From Methylotuvimicrobium buryatense 5G (lineage in GTDB: Bacteria > Pseudomonadota > Gammaproteobacteria > Methylococcales > Methylomonadaceae): DNA of 64,000 bases. The position numbers were made by a program, and so were the translations under genes. The notes under the pieces were generated by a model. It saw only the letters and a list, made by a program, of their open reading frames with translations, made no database searches and had not been told where the DNA came from. This document shows, one piece after another, positions 42,524 to 50,538 of this stretch (position 1 is its first letter; each line of letters starts with the position of its first letter). Location of the stretch: NCBI RefSeq assembly GCF_000341735.1, contig NZ_KB455575.1:2991972-3055971 (forward strand), given 5' to 3'.

Positions 42524-43242
42524 AGCCCTCCGTTAACCGAAATCACCTGCCTGGTGATATATGCGGCTTCCTCTGACATTAAAAAACCGACCGTGGCCGC
42601 GACTTCATCGGCCGAACCGACCCGACGCATCGGAATCATTTTTTTGATTTCCTCGAGCGGCAACTCGTCGAGCATTTCGGTATCGATCAAGCCCGGCGCG
42701 ACGCAATTGACCGTGATATTGCGTTTAGCCAGTTCCAACGCCAACGCCTTGGTCGCGCCGATGATGCCGGCCTTCGCGGCGCTGTAGTTGACCTGGCCGC
42801 GATTGCCGATCAGGCCCGAAACCGACGACAGCGTGACGATACGGCCGGGTTTGCGCCGCCTGATCATCGGCATAATCAGAGGATTCAGTACGTTATAAAA
42901 ACCGTCCAGATTGGTATGCACGACACTGTCCCATTCCTCGCCGGTCAAAGCCGGAAAGGCATTGTCGCAAGTCACGCCGGCATTACAGACCACGCCGTAA
43001 TAAGCGCCGTGTTCGTCGATATCTTGCTCGATCGCCGCACTGCATTGCTTGCGGTCCGCCAAATCGAATTGCAAAATGCGGGCTGCCCGACCGATGGCCT
43101 TAATTTCCTGCGCAACTTGCTCGGCCTCGCTTCGGCGGCTGCGGCAATGCACGACTACATCGTAACCCTTGCGCGCCAGATACAAAGCGATCGCCTTGCC
43201 GATGCCCCGGCTGGAGCCCGTCACTAAAACTGTTTCATTCAT
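42517..43242 (-). CDS. 3-oxoacyl-ACP reductase, ApeQ/FabG-like
   Basis: The 241-residue short-chain reductase has the nucleotide motif TGSSRGIG at 8-15, VCNAGVTCDNAF, and the catalytic Ser with Tyr-x3-Lys in TLSSVSGLIGNRGQVNYSAAK, then INVNG-like ending VISVNGGLC. It reduces the beta-keto group formed by the two KS enzymes using NADPH. It overlaps the following KS gene by 7 nt and is separated from the dehydratase by an inserted palindromic repeat. Confidence 0.92.
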   Translation of the reverse strand: MNETVLVTGSSRGIGKAIALYLARKGYDVVVHCRSRRSEAEQVAQEIKAIGRAARILQFDLADRKQCSAAIEQDIDEHGAYYGVVCNAGVTCDNAFPALTGEEWDSVVHTNLDGFYNVLNPLIMPMIRRRKPGRIVTLSSVSGLIGNRGQVNYSAAKAGIIGATKALALELAKRNITVNCVAPGLIDTEMLDELPLEEIKKMIPMRRVGSADEVAATVGFLMSEEAAYITRQVISVNGGLC

Positions 43243-43276
43243 GCTGTTTCTTTAGTAAGTGTCCAAAATTTATTTC

Positions 43277-43402
43277 CCGATTTGGCTAGTATCAGGTAAC
43301 GCTGGAAGAAGTGTGCGCGGCATGGACGCCGCGCCCAAGCCTATAGGGATATATTCACGGCGTCTTCTGGAAGCGTTACCTGATACTGGCCGATAAAACC
43401 GG
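43277..43402. repeat. Palindromic repeat between dehydratase and reductase genes
   Basis: The ends GTATCAGGTAACGCT and AGCGTTACCTGATAC are long inverted repeats (about 43286-43309 and 43362-43388). The interior GGACGCCGCGCCCAAGCC and ATTCACGGCGTCTTCTGG shares the core of the 105-bp and TATACC MITEs. Confidence 0.85.
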
Positions 43403-43424
43403 GTAATTATTTTGAAACAATTAC

Positions 43425-43865
43425 TTAGTTTGTGATGACCCGATTGATTGCCGTATCGGGTTGATAAACACTCAGTTTGGCCGAAATTTCCACGCCGTCG
43501 CCGGTCACTCGGCAATCGAACACGCCCAAGCCTTGATCCTGTATAAGGCGCTTGACCGTCACGACCAGCACCGCCCCGGCGTTAAGCCGGCTCACATTGC
43601 AATGATAACGCCGCGTACCCAATAAAAAGCCGGGATTGAGCGGTTTTCCGGCCAAACGGCACATCAAGCCGCCATGTGCCGCCACCGTTTGCGCCATGTA
43701 TTCGATACCCAACCAAGCCGGAACGCCGGTGTTGTCGCCGAACAGACCGTCGCCGCGCACGGTTACTTGCGCACTCATCGACTCGTCGTCGTAGGTCAAC
43801 ACATGATCCAACAACATCATCTTGCCGGCATGCGGCAATAATTGCTCTATCGAATAAGCAATCAT
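43425..43865 (-). CDS. 3-hydroxyacyl-ACP dehydratase, ApeP-like hotdog protein
   Basis: The 146-residue hotdog-fold protein has the N-terminal LPHAGKMMLLDHVLTYDDES, the helix VPAWLGIEYMAQTVAAHGGL and GFLLGTRRYHCNVSRLNAG. It resembles the ApeP-type dehydratases that remove water after each keto reduction to leave the conjugated double bonds. It overlaps the upstream KS gene by 4 nt (ATGA). Size agrees with the family. Confidence 0.88.
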   Translation of the reverse strand: MIAYSIEQLLPHAGKMMLLDHVLTYDDESMSAQVTVRGDGLFGDNTGVPAWLGIEYMAQTVAAHGGLMCRLAGKPLNPGFLLGTRRYHCNVSRLNAGAVLVVTVKRLIQDQGLGVFDCRVTGDGVEISAKLSVYQPDTAINRVITN

Positions 43866-45043
43866 ACACGCGACACGACAATCGAAATATTATTGCCGCC
43901 GAAAGCGAAAGAATTGCTCTGGCAATGTTCGATACGCCTGCCTAAAACTTGCCCCGCCTGCACTAAATTCAAGGACGGCAACGAGTCGTCCAACGCATCG
44001 CCGTTGACGTTCGGCGGCAATGCGCCCTCTTCATCATCGCTATTCAGCAGCAGCCAACACAGACCCAGCTCGAGTGCGCCGGCCGCGCCTAAGGCGTGCC
44101 CGGTCATGCCTTTGGTCGAACTGGCCGCGACCGAACGGCCGAAAACTTCGACGACCGCCGCGCTTTCCATCGCATCGTTCAACGGCGTGGCCGTGCCATG
44201 TAGATTAATATAGTCTATTTGCTCGGCGGTCATCCGGGCTTCGATCAATGCCGTTTGCATCGCCGTCACCACGGCCGCGCCGCCGGGGTCGGGCGCGGAA
44301 AAATGATACGCATCGCTGCTGGCACCGATTCCGCCGAGTCGCACGGGGCCTTCGTCCCGGCTCAAGATGAACAAGGCTGCGGCTTCCGATAAATTGATGC
44401 CGTCCCGGTGCCGTCCGAAAGGCTTGCACAAACCCGCCGATACCGACTCCAATGCAGCGAAACCGTTCACGGTGAAGCGGCACAGACTATCCGCGCCGCC
44501 GACGATGACGGCATCGCAAATATCCAACTCGATCAATCTTCGGGCCGAAGCGAAAGCCCGGCCGCTGGAAGAACAAGCCGTCGATACCGAATAGGCCGGT
44601 CCTTTCAAATCGAGCCGATGCGCCAAAAAATCGGCTCCGCCGGCCAATTGCTGTTGCTTGTAATGAAATCCGGACGGCTTTTCGAGACCGCCGGCGACCG
44701 CGGCAATCGCCAGCTCGGTAGTTCTTACGCCGGAAGTGCTGGTGCCGATCACCACGCCGATTCGATCCGTGCGGTATTTCCGTTTGATGCGGTCAACGCC
44801 CGCTTGAATTTGATTCAAGGCCGCGAGTAACAATCGATTGTTTTTGCAATCATAAACGCTGTATCGTTTTTCGATTTCAGGTAGTTCGGCACGAATCTCG
44901 CCGACATAAAACGGCTTACTCGGCGAATATTCATCGGTCTCGATCAAGCCGGAACGGTCTCCCGCCAGCAGTCTCGACAACATTTCGGCGCCATTGCCGC
45001 CGGCCGCCGATAGGATGCCGAGATCATTGAGATACAGCGTCAT
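43862..45043 (-). CDS. Beta-ketoacyl-ACP synthase, ApeO-like
   Basis: The 393-residue KS keeps a complete triad: Cys in YSVSTACSSSGRAFASA, His in INLHGTATPLNDAMES and His in KGMTGHALGAAGALELG, with NSFAFGGNNISIV near the end. Because both KS proteins in the operon keep the Cys, neither is a chain-length factor lacking the nucleophile. In aryl polyene systems ApeO and ApeR have distinct but both active roles. The start is 4 nt after the halogenase-like stop. Confidence 0.9.
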   Translation of the reverse strand: MTLYLNDLGILSAAGGNGAEMLSRLLAGDRSGLIETDEYSPSKPFYVGEIRAELPEIEKRYSVYDCKNNRLLLAALNQIQAGVDRIKRKYRTDRIGVVIGTSTSGVRTTELAIAAVAGGLEKPSGFHYKQQQLAGGADFLAHRLDLKGPAYSVSTACSSSGRAFASARRLIELDICDAVIVGGADSLCRFTVNGFAALESVSAGLCKPFGRHRDGINLSEAAALFILSRDEGPVRLGGIGASSDAYHFSAPDPGGAAVVTAMQTALIEARMTAEQIDYINLHGTATPLNDAMESAAVVEVFGRSVAASSTKGMTGHALGAAGALELGLCWLLLNSDDEEGALPPNVNGDALDDSLPSLNLVQAGQVLGRRIEHCQSNSFAFGGNNISIVVSRV

Positions 45044-45047
45044 TTTC

Positions 45048-46283
45048 TCAAGGCTCGCGACACAATTCGACCAGGGTCTTCAACCGAGGTTCGGAGTTTT
45101 TGACATACGGATTGTTTTCATCCCAAACATAGCCGGCCAGAATCGAACAAATCATCGCTTTGATATTGGGCTGCTGCTGTTGATAAAGCACCACATCCTG
45201 TAAACCGCCGTCATACCATGAGCTGACAAAGGCGCGGAAGGTGTCGACGCCTTTTTGCAAGGGCTCGGCAAACTCCTTTTGCCAATCGACCGCAATGCCG
45301 CCGAGTTGCCGGTCCACTACCTCGGCGGCGAGACTTGCCGATTTCATCGCGATCGTGACGCCCGAGGAAAAAACCGGATCGAGAAACTCGCCGGCATTAC
45401 CCAATAGCGCGTAGCCTTTGCCGTGCAGCCGCTTGACGTTGGCGCTGTAACCGCCGATGCTGTTGACCGGCGTGTCGAACACGGCATTATGCAGCAGCGC
45501 CGACAAGCCCGGCTCGGCGTCGACGAATTGCTTCAGCACCGCTTGCGGGTCGCGCTCCGGAACCTTGAGAATCTTCGCTTCGCCGACCACGCCGAGACTG
45601 CAACGCCCATTGCTGAACGGAATCAGCCAATACCAGACATCGGTCAATTCGGGATGCACGATGATGCGAATTTTGTTGCGATCGTAGCGCGGATCGTCGA
45701 TTCTGTCTTCGATATGCGTGAACACGGCCTGTCGCACCGGAAAACCGGACGGTTTTTCCAAATCCAACAAACGCGGCAACACCCGCCCGAAACCGCTGGC
45801 ATCGAGCACGAAATCGGCGGTCATGCGGTAGCGGTCTTCGCTGTCCCTATCCTTGACCGTCAACACCGGCTGCTCGCCGCTGAAGTCGGCCTCGACGACT
45901 TCCTGACGCCAGCGGATGTCCACGCCCATACGTTGCGCCTCGGCGGCTAGCAGCGCATCGAAGCGGTCGCGCTGAACTTGATAGGTCGAATCGAAGCCGG
46001 ACGTGAATTTGTCGGCGAACCAGAATTCGCAGTGCTTGCCTTGAAATAAAAACGCCGCACCGTCCTTCAATTGAAAACCGGCATTGCGCACGGCATCGAG
46101 CATGCCGGCCTGTTCGATGAACTCCATGCATTGCGGCAGTAGGCTTTCGCCGATGCTGAAGCGCGGAAAAGCATCCCGCTCCAAGATCACAGCCCGGTAT
46201 CCTTTGTTATTGAGCAATGCCGCGGCGATGCTGCCCGCAGGGCCCGCTCCGATAATAACGATATTGCCTTTTTCAGCCCTCAT
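45048..46283 (-). CDS. Flavin-dependent halogenase-like oxidoreductase
   Basis: The 411-residue FAD enzyme has the dinucleotide motif IGAGPAGS (GxGxxG at 12-17), FPRFSIGESLLPQCMEF, and the halogenase hallmark W-x-W-x-I-P as WYWLIP at 217-222. A lysine (K73 in FQLKDGAAF) lies where halogenases keep the catalytic Lys, and EFLDPVFSSGVTIAM is also conserved in the family. It could chlorinate or brominate the pyrrole or the polyene, or act only as an oxidoreductase, as relatives in some polyene clusters may do. It is the first gene of the minus-strand operon, divergent from the carrier-protein gene. Confidence 0.8.
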   Translation of the reverse strand: MRAEKGNIVIIGAGPAGSIAAALLNNKGYRAVILERDAFPRFSIGESLLPQCMEFIEQAGMLDAVRNAGFQLKDGAAFLFQGKHCEFWFADKFTSGFDSTYQVQRDRFDALLAAEAQRMGVDIRWRQEVVEADFSGEQPVLTVKDRDSEDRYRMTADFVLDASGFGRVLPRLLDLEKPSGFPVRQAVFTHIEDRIDDPRYDRNKIRIIVHPELTDVWYWLIPFSNGRCSLGVVGEAKILKVPERDPQAVLKQFVDAEPGLSALLHNAVFDTPVNSIGGYSANVKRLHGKGYALLGNAGEFLDPVFSSGVTIAMKSASLAAEVVDRQLGGIAVDWQKEFAEPLQKGVDTFRAFVSSWYDGGLQDVVLYQQQQPNIKAMICSILAGYVWDENNPYVKNSEPRLKTLVELCREP

Positions 46284-46585
46284 GCGAACCCGCCTGTTTT
46301 GCCATTGCTAACCTGTTTAAATGTTTCTCGAAATATTCATGCGCGAACTTTGTCCGCACGCTAATCGGTCATTGAATTAAAGCGGGCCACCCCTAAGCCG
46401 GACAAGGGTTGTAACCCATATACATCAAGCTAAACGCTGCTCCCCACCTCTGCTAAATCGCTATTGTTCGGAACGGATGAGAACCATTGTAATAAATCGC
46501 TGCTTTAGTTAATGGCTTCGCTATCACAATCGTACCTGCGCTCAAACAAAGCGATGGGTTTCCGCTTCGCTGCTACCCTACGGAG

Positions 46586-46718
46586 CACTGCCATTAAGTT
46601 AAGGTAAGCCCGTCATTCCGCCATGGACTGGCGGAATCCAGTGCCATGGATGGCAGGCTTTTGAGGCACATTCGAGCCTGAATGCCAACATTACTTATTC
46701 TGTTGAGGCTTAACTTAG
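46586..46718. repeat. MITE-like repeat (CATTAAGTTAAG family)
   Basis: It starts CACTGCCATTAAGTTAAGG and ends GGCTTAACTTA. It is the inverse orientation of the copy at 57286-57427. Confidence 0.85.
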
Positions 46719-46721
46719 GAT

Positions 46722-46901
46722 TTAGCCGTAAATAACATCCCTATTTTAAGGAGGTTTCGGTTGCTCGATTGGCAGGTGTCGGCGCCAGGGATAGCCGCCG
46801 TCAAGCCTACACGGACGTATTCACGGCGTGCTGCCAAGCGAGTGACCGAACCTTCAACAAGGCTAATAGTTCCAGGACGTTATTTATCACGAAATCCTTA
46901 A
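46722..46901. repeat. 180-bp inverted-repeat element containing a 105-bp MITE
   Basis: The outer ends GGATTTAGCCGTAAATAAC and GTTATTTATCACGAAATCC are imperfect inverted repeats. The 105-bp MITE occupies 46751-46855. The same outer ends recur around the copy at 48934. Confidence 0.85.
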
Positions 46902-47164
46902 TGGCAGTGATCCTACGGCGTCGTAAGTTTGATAGGCCGCTAATGTAGGATGGGTAGAGCGGAGCGAAACCCAATCATGGAACTATGACCAAGGCAAATC
47001 AAAACGTTTGGGGCGGGTTAAATAACCCGCCCCGCGTGATTTCTAACACTCAATCCTAAAAGCTATCGCCCTTTTCCGTGACTCTACTTGCCTTAATCGG
47101 CTATCATTTAACCAACGAATTATACCTTAGAAACGAACATGAAATAACTTATTCAAATGTTGGA

Positions 47165-47270
47165 AGGGGGCTCAGTGGCCCGATTGACAGGTGTCGGCGA
47201 CAAGGATAGCCGCCGTCAAGCCTACATGGACGTATTCACGGCGTCCTGTCAGGCGAGCCACCGAACCTCC
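47165..47270. repeat. 105-bp MITE, copy 4
   Basis: The interior GTCAAGCCTACATGGACGTA and TTCACGGCGTCCTGTC matches the other copies; the ends are slightly degraded. It ends 52 nt before the carrier-protein start codon, so it forms part of that gene's leader. Confidence 0.85.
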
Positions 47271-47322
47271 TCAAAACATCCTGTTTCGAGAAGTTATTTT
47301 GTGCATATTCCTTACCACAGTC

Positions 47323-47562
47323 ATGAAAAAAAAATTGCGCGACTTTATCTTTCAAGAGCTCGTTTTCGTCGCCGAGCCGAATCAATTCGGCGACGACGAC
47401 GATTTGCTCGAAGCGGGCCTGGACAGCATGGGCATCATGCGCTTGATTATGTACATCGAAAACGAATTCGGCGTCACCTTGCCCGATACCGAAATCGAAC
47501 CGGACAATGTGCAATCCTTTAATGCATTGGAACGTTGGATCTTAAGGCATAAAAACGCATGA
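47323..47562 (+). CDS. Peptidyl/acyl carrier protein
   Basis: The 79-residue carrier has the phosphopantetheine Ser35 in LLEAGLDSMGIMRLIMYIE, followed by NEFGVTLPDTEIEPDNVQSF. It resembles the stand-alone carriers (PltL/RedO type) on which proline is loaded and oxidised to pyrrole. An in-frame start at 47191 would add 44 residues translated from MITE DNA, so the ATG at 47323 is chosen. The stop overlaps the next start (ATGA). It is the only carrier protein gene in the cluster. Confidence 0.9.
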   Translation: MKKKLRDFIFQELVFVAEPNQFGDDDDLLEAGLDSMGIMRLIMYIENEFGVTLPDTEIEPDNVQSFNALERWILRHKNA

Positions 47563-48890
47563 GCATCGATAAGTCCGCCATTTTGGAAAGGCTGAATCCG
47601 GCCGACAGCTTCACGCTGGCGATGGACGAGGAAATCCGCCGAGACGGCTTGGCCGGCAGTTTGGCGTGTTACGGATTGGAACTCGCCAATATTCCGGATA
47701 TCGACGCATTACAACAGCGAATCGACGAATTCGGTCGGCGTTTTCCGGTAGCCCGCGCCAGCCTGAGTCAAATCGGCAAACGTTTCTATTGGTGCAAGCG
47801 CTCCGATCCGCCCGACTTGTTTTTTCAGCATCATTGCCCGACCGGCGCGGATGAAGCAGAATTCCGGCACGCCACGCTCGACCGGATCATGAACGAAAAG
47901 CAGCCTCGGGAAAGCGTCGCTCCGCTCGAGTTTCATCTCTTAACCGGCCCGTCCGAAAACGTTTTTCTGATGCGTTGGCTGCATCCTTTCTGCGATGCGC
48001 GCGGCGCGGATCTGATCATCAAATATCTGTGTACCGCCGATGCCGAACAACGTCAACGCTTCGGCCATCCCGAAACCAGTCCGCTGGTATTCGAACAGTT
48101 ACGTAAATACCGCTGGTGGCAAAAAATTTCGCTATTGCTGAAAGGCAAACGCTATATCGACAGGCTGGATAGACTGAGCAGCATTCAACCGTTGCGCCAC
48201 GAACAACCGCCGCAACGCCTCGAGTTCGCGGTTCGCAGGCTCAGCGAGGAACAAACCGAACGGATCGTCAAACTGGCCAGGCAACAGGTCGGCTTAACCG
48301 GCACCAGTCTTTATTACATCGGCTGTCTGATGCGCGCCCTCGAAAAATGGCGTCCCGACAGTCCAGGCGAGGCTTATTGCGTGCCTTATGCATTCAATTT
48401 GCGCAAACAGCGCGCCTTATCGCCGGTCAACGGTAATCATCTCAGCGCGTTGTTCGCACAGGCGCCTCGGGAAGTCGTCAAGGACCGGCAAAAACTGTTC
48501 GAACATCTGAAACAACAAAACGCCCAAGTGATTCGTCAACAAGAAGACTATGCCTTTCTGCCGCTGATGTGGGCCGGCAGTTGGCTGTCGCTGGCCGAAT
48601 ACGGCAAGGTCTTGCGCCTTTCTTACGGTTCCGGTCGGGAGCGCAGTTCATTCTGGTTTTCCGATATCGGCCGTCTGGATCTTCCGGCGGACAGTTTCCC
48701 CGGCGCCGAAATCACCGACGTGTTCCATGCCTGCCAAGTCACGTCACCGCCGTCGCTGGCTTTTCTGAACTGTATTTTCCGCAATCGTTTGACCTTGAGC
48801 TATAACTATATCGAACCGATAGCCGATGCCGAAGCCATTGATGCATTGCACCGGCTGATGCTGGCGGAACTGCTGGGAGAGACGGATTGA
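47559..48890 (+). CDS. Condensation-domain-like acyltransferase
   Basis: The 443-residue protein looks like a stand-alone condensation-fold enzyme. The core motif HHxxxDG appears as WLHPFCDARGADLI, with His142 and Asp146 kept and the first His replaced by Leu. A later FSDIGRLDLP resembles the DFGWG/latch area. Such proteins move an acyl group from a carrier to an amine, alcohol or another carrier. In this cluster it could pass pyrrolyl from the carrier to the polyene machinery, or cap the finished chain. This is inference; the fold assignment is from spaced motifs only. Confidence 0.6.
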   Translation: MSIDKSAILERLNPADSFTLAMDEEIRRDGLAGSLACYGLELANIPDIDALQQRIDEFGRRFPVARASLSQIGKRFYWCKRSDPPDLFFQHHCPTGADEAEFRHATLDRIMNEKQPRESVAPLEFHLLTGPSENVFLMRWLHPFCDARGADLIIKYLCTADAEQRQRFGHPETSPLVFEQLRKYRWWQKISLLLKGKRYIDRLDRLSSIQPLRHEQPPQRLEFAVRRLSEEQTERIVKLARQQVGLTGTSLYYIGCLMRALEKWRPDSPGEAYCVPYAFNLRKQRALSPVNGNHLSALFAQAPREVVKDRQKLFEHLKQQNAQVIRQQEDYAFLPLMWAGSWLSLAEYGKVLRLSYGSGRERSSFWFSDIGRLDLPADSFPGAEITDVFHACQVTSPPSLAFLNCIFRNRLTLSYNYIEPIADAEAIDALHRLMLAELLGETD

Positions 48891-48895
48891 ATCGT

Positions 48896-49079
48896 TTTAA
48901 GGATTTGGTCGTAAATAACCTCCTTATTTTAGGGAGGGTTCGGTTGCTCGATTGGCAGGTGTCGGCGGCAGGGAAAGCCGCCGTCAAGCCTACAAGGACG
49001 TATTCACGGCGTCCTGCCAAGCGAATTAGCGTACCCTCAACAAAGCTCATAGTTCCAGGTCGTTATTTATTACGAAATC
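48896..49079. repeat. Inverted-repeat element with 105-bp MITE, second copy
   Basis: The outer ends AAGGATTTGGTCGTAAATAAC and GTTATTTATTACGAAATCCT match the element at 46722. The 105-bp MITE is at 48934-49038. It fills nearly the whole gap between the condensation-like and adenylation genes. Confidence 0.88.
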
Positions 49080-49092
49080 CTAATTCTCGATC

Positions 49093-50538
49093 ATGCCCCT
49101 ACTGACAGCATTCGACCGGCAATGCCGAAACGCACCGGATCGCCCGGCGTTGATTGAAGGCGAACGTCGACTGAGTTACCGCGAAGTCATGCTTAACTCT
49201 GAGCGCCTTGCCGCCCATTTAGCCGCGCGGATCGAGCCCGGCGCTCGCGTCGCGCTAGCCTTGGACCGAGGTATCGATGCGATCATAGCGATTCTGTCGG
49301 TCCTGCGTTGCGGCGCGTGCTACATCCCGCTGGACATCAAAAATCCGGCTCGACGCTTGCGCTTCATCGTCAACGACGCGGTTGTTCACTGCATCATCGG
49401 CCGCGGAAACCCGCCCGATTGGCTCGACACGCCGGCGCTTTGGCTCGATATCGACCGACTGCCCGAGTCTGCCCAATCGTTCTATCCTCCCGCTGCCATC
49501 GACCCCGAAGCCTTGGCGGCGATTCTGTATACCTCCGGGTCGACCGGCACGCCGAAGGGCGTCGCGCTGAGTCATCGCGCGTTGCATAATTTCGCCGATT
49601 GGGCGACACTCACGTTCAAGCTCAAAGCCGACGACCGTATCGCTTCGTTGGCGCCTTTTTATTTCGATTTGTCCGTATTCGATATATTCAGCAGCCTGAG
49701 CGCCGGCGCTAGCGTTAATTTCGTGCCGGCCGGCCTGACCTTGTCGCCCAGCCGCCTGACGGCCTGGCTGCTTGAGCAGCGCATCACCGTGTTTTACACG
49801 GTGCCCTCTTTGCTCGGCTTCATCGCGCTAAAGGGCGGATTGACCGAACAGCCGTTGCCGGATTTAACTACGCTACTGTTCGCCGGAGAAGTATTTCCGA
49901 CGCCGCAATTGAAAAAACTCTGCGAACTTTTGCCCGAAACCGATTTTTACAATCTCTACGGCCCGACCGAAACCAATGTCTGTTGTTATTGGCCGGTCGA
50001 TCGGGCTCGACTCGACGGCGATCAACCGATACCGATCGGCCATCCTGCTTGCGCTTCGGAATTGAAGATTGACGCGGAATCCTCCGAATTGCTGGTAAAT
50101 AGCGTGAACAATCTGTCCGGTTATTGGCGTCAAGGCCGGCTGACCGAAGCCCTGGAAGACGGCGGCTATTACCGGACCGGCGACAAAGTCTCGTTGAACA
50201 AGCGCGGCGAATACTGCTATCACGGCCGCCTCGACCGCATGCTCAAATGTTCCGGTTACCGGGTGGAACCTGCCGAAATCGAAGCGCTGATCCTGCAATG
50301 TCCGGAAGTCGCCGGTTGCGCCGTAGTCGGCATCGAAGACAGCACTAGCGGCCAACGCCCCGCCGCCGCGCTGGTGCTACATCCCGACGGCCAATTGAAC
50401 GGCATTGTCAAGACTATCAAGCAAGCGCTGCCGGCCTACATGCAGCCGTGCCGGCTCAGCGTGATGGATGCCTTGCCTCTACTGGACAACGGCAAGACCG
50501 ATTATCAAACCTTGCAACGCCAACTGGAGCGACACTGA
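49093..50538 (+). CDS. Stand-alone adenylation domain, proline-type
   Basis: The 481-residue AMP-forming ligase has the A3 loop ILYTSGSTGTPKGVALS (about 144-160), FYFDLSVFDIFSSLSAGA (189-206), LLFAGEVFPTPQ (261-272), NLYGPTETNVCCYW (287-300), YYRTGDKV and the C-terminal catalytic Lys in LDNGKTDYQ (K468). The combination SVFDIF, FAGEVFP and GPTETNVC is typical of PltF/RedM/PigI-like prolyl-carrier ligases. It should load L-proline on the carrier at 47323. The upstream MITE leaves no clear ribosome site. Confidence 0.87.
   Translation: MPLLTAFDRQCRNAPDRPALIEGERRLSYREVMLNSERLAAHLAARIEPGARVALALDRGIDAIIAILSVLRCGACYIPLDIKNPARRLRFIVNDAVVHCIIGRGNPPDWLDTPALWLDIDRLPESAQSFYPPAAIDPEALAAILYTSGSTGTPKGVALSHRALHNFADWATLTFKLKADDRIASLAPFYFDLSVFDIFSSLSAGASVNFVPAGLTLSPSRLTAWLLEQRITVFYTVPSLLGFIALKGGLTEQPLPDLTTLLFAGEVFPTPQLKKLCELLPETDFYNLYGPTETNVCCYWPVDRARLDGDQPIPIGHPACASELKIDAESSELLVNSVNNLSGYWRQGRLTEALEDGGYYRTGDKVSLNKRGEYCYHGRLDRMLKCSGYRVEPAEIEALILQCPEVAGCAVVGIEDSTSGQRPAAALVLHPDGQLNGIVKTIKQALPAYMQPCRLSVMDALPLLDNGKTDYQTLQRQLERH

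Larger units (their letters stand above)
46284..47322. promoter_or_regulatory. Divergent intergenic region of the polyene cluster, packed with MITEs
   Basis: About 1 kb separates the two divergent operons and must hold both promoters. It carries a CATTAAGTTAAG-type MITE (46586-46718), a 105-bp MITE within a larger inverted-repeat element (46722-46901), another 105-bp MITE (47165-47270) and a short GGGCGGGTTAAATAACCCGCCC palindrome (about 47015-47034). I cannot place the promoters. Confidence 0.6.

Noticed and set aside
41786-42787. 333-codon plus-strand frame opposite the KS and KR genes
   Set aside because: Long antisense frames are common opposite GC-rich KS genes. The KS and KR readings have full catalytic motifs, so this is a shadow.
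47191-47562. Longer 123-codon version of the carrier protein
   Set aside because: The extra N-terminus is encoded by the 105-bp MITE. The ATG at 47323 gives the usual carrier length.
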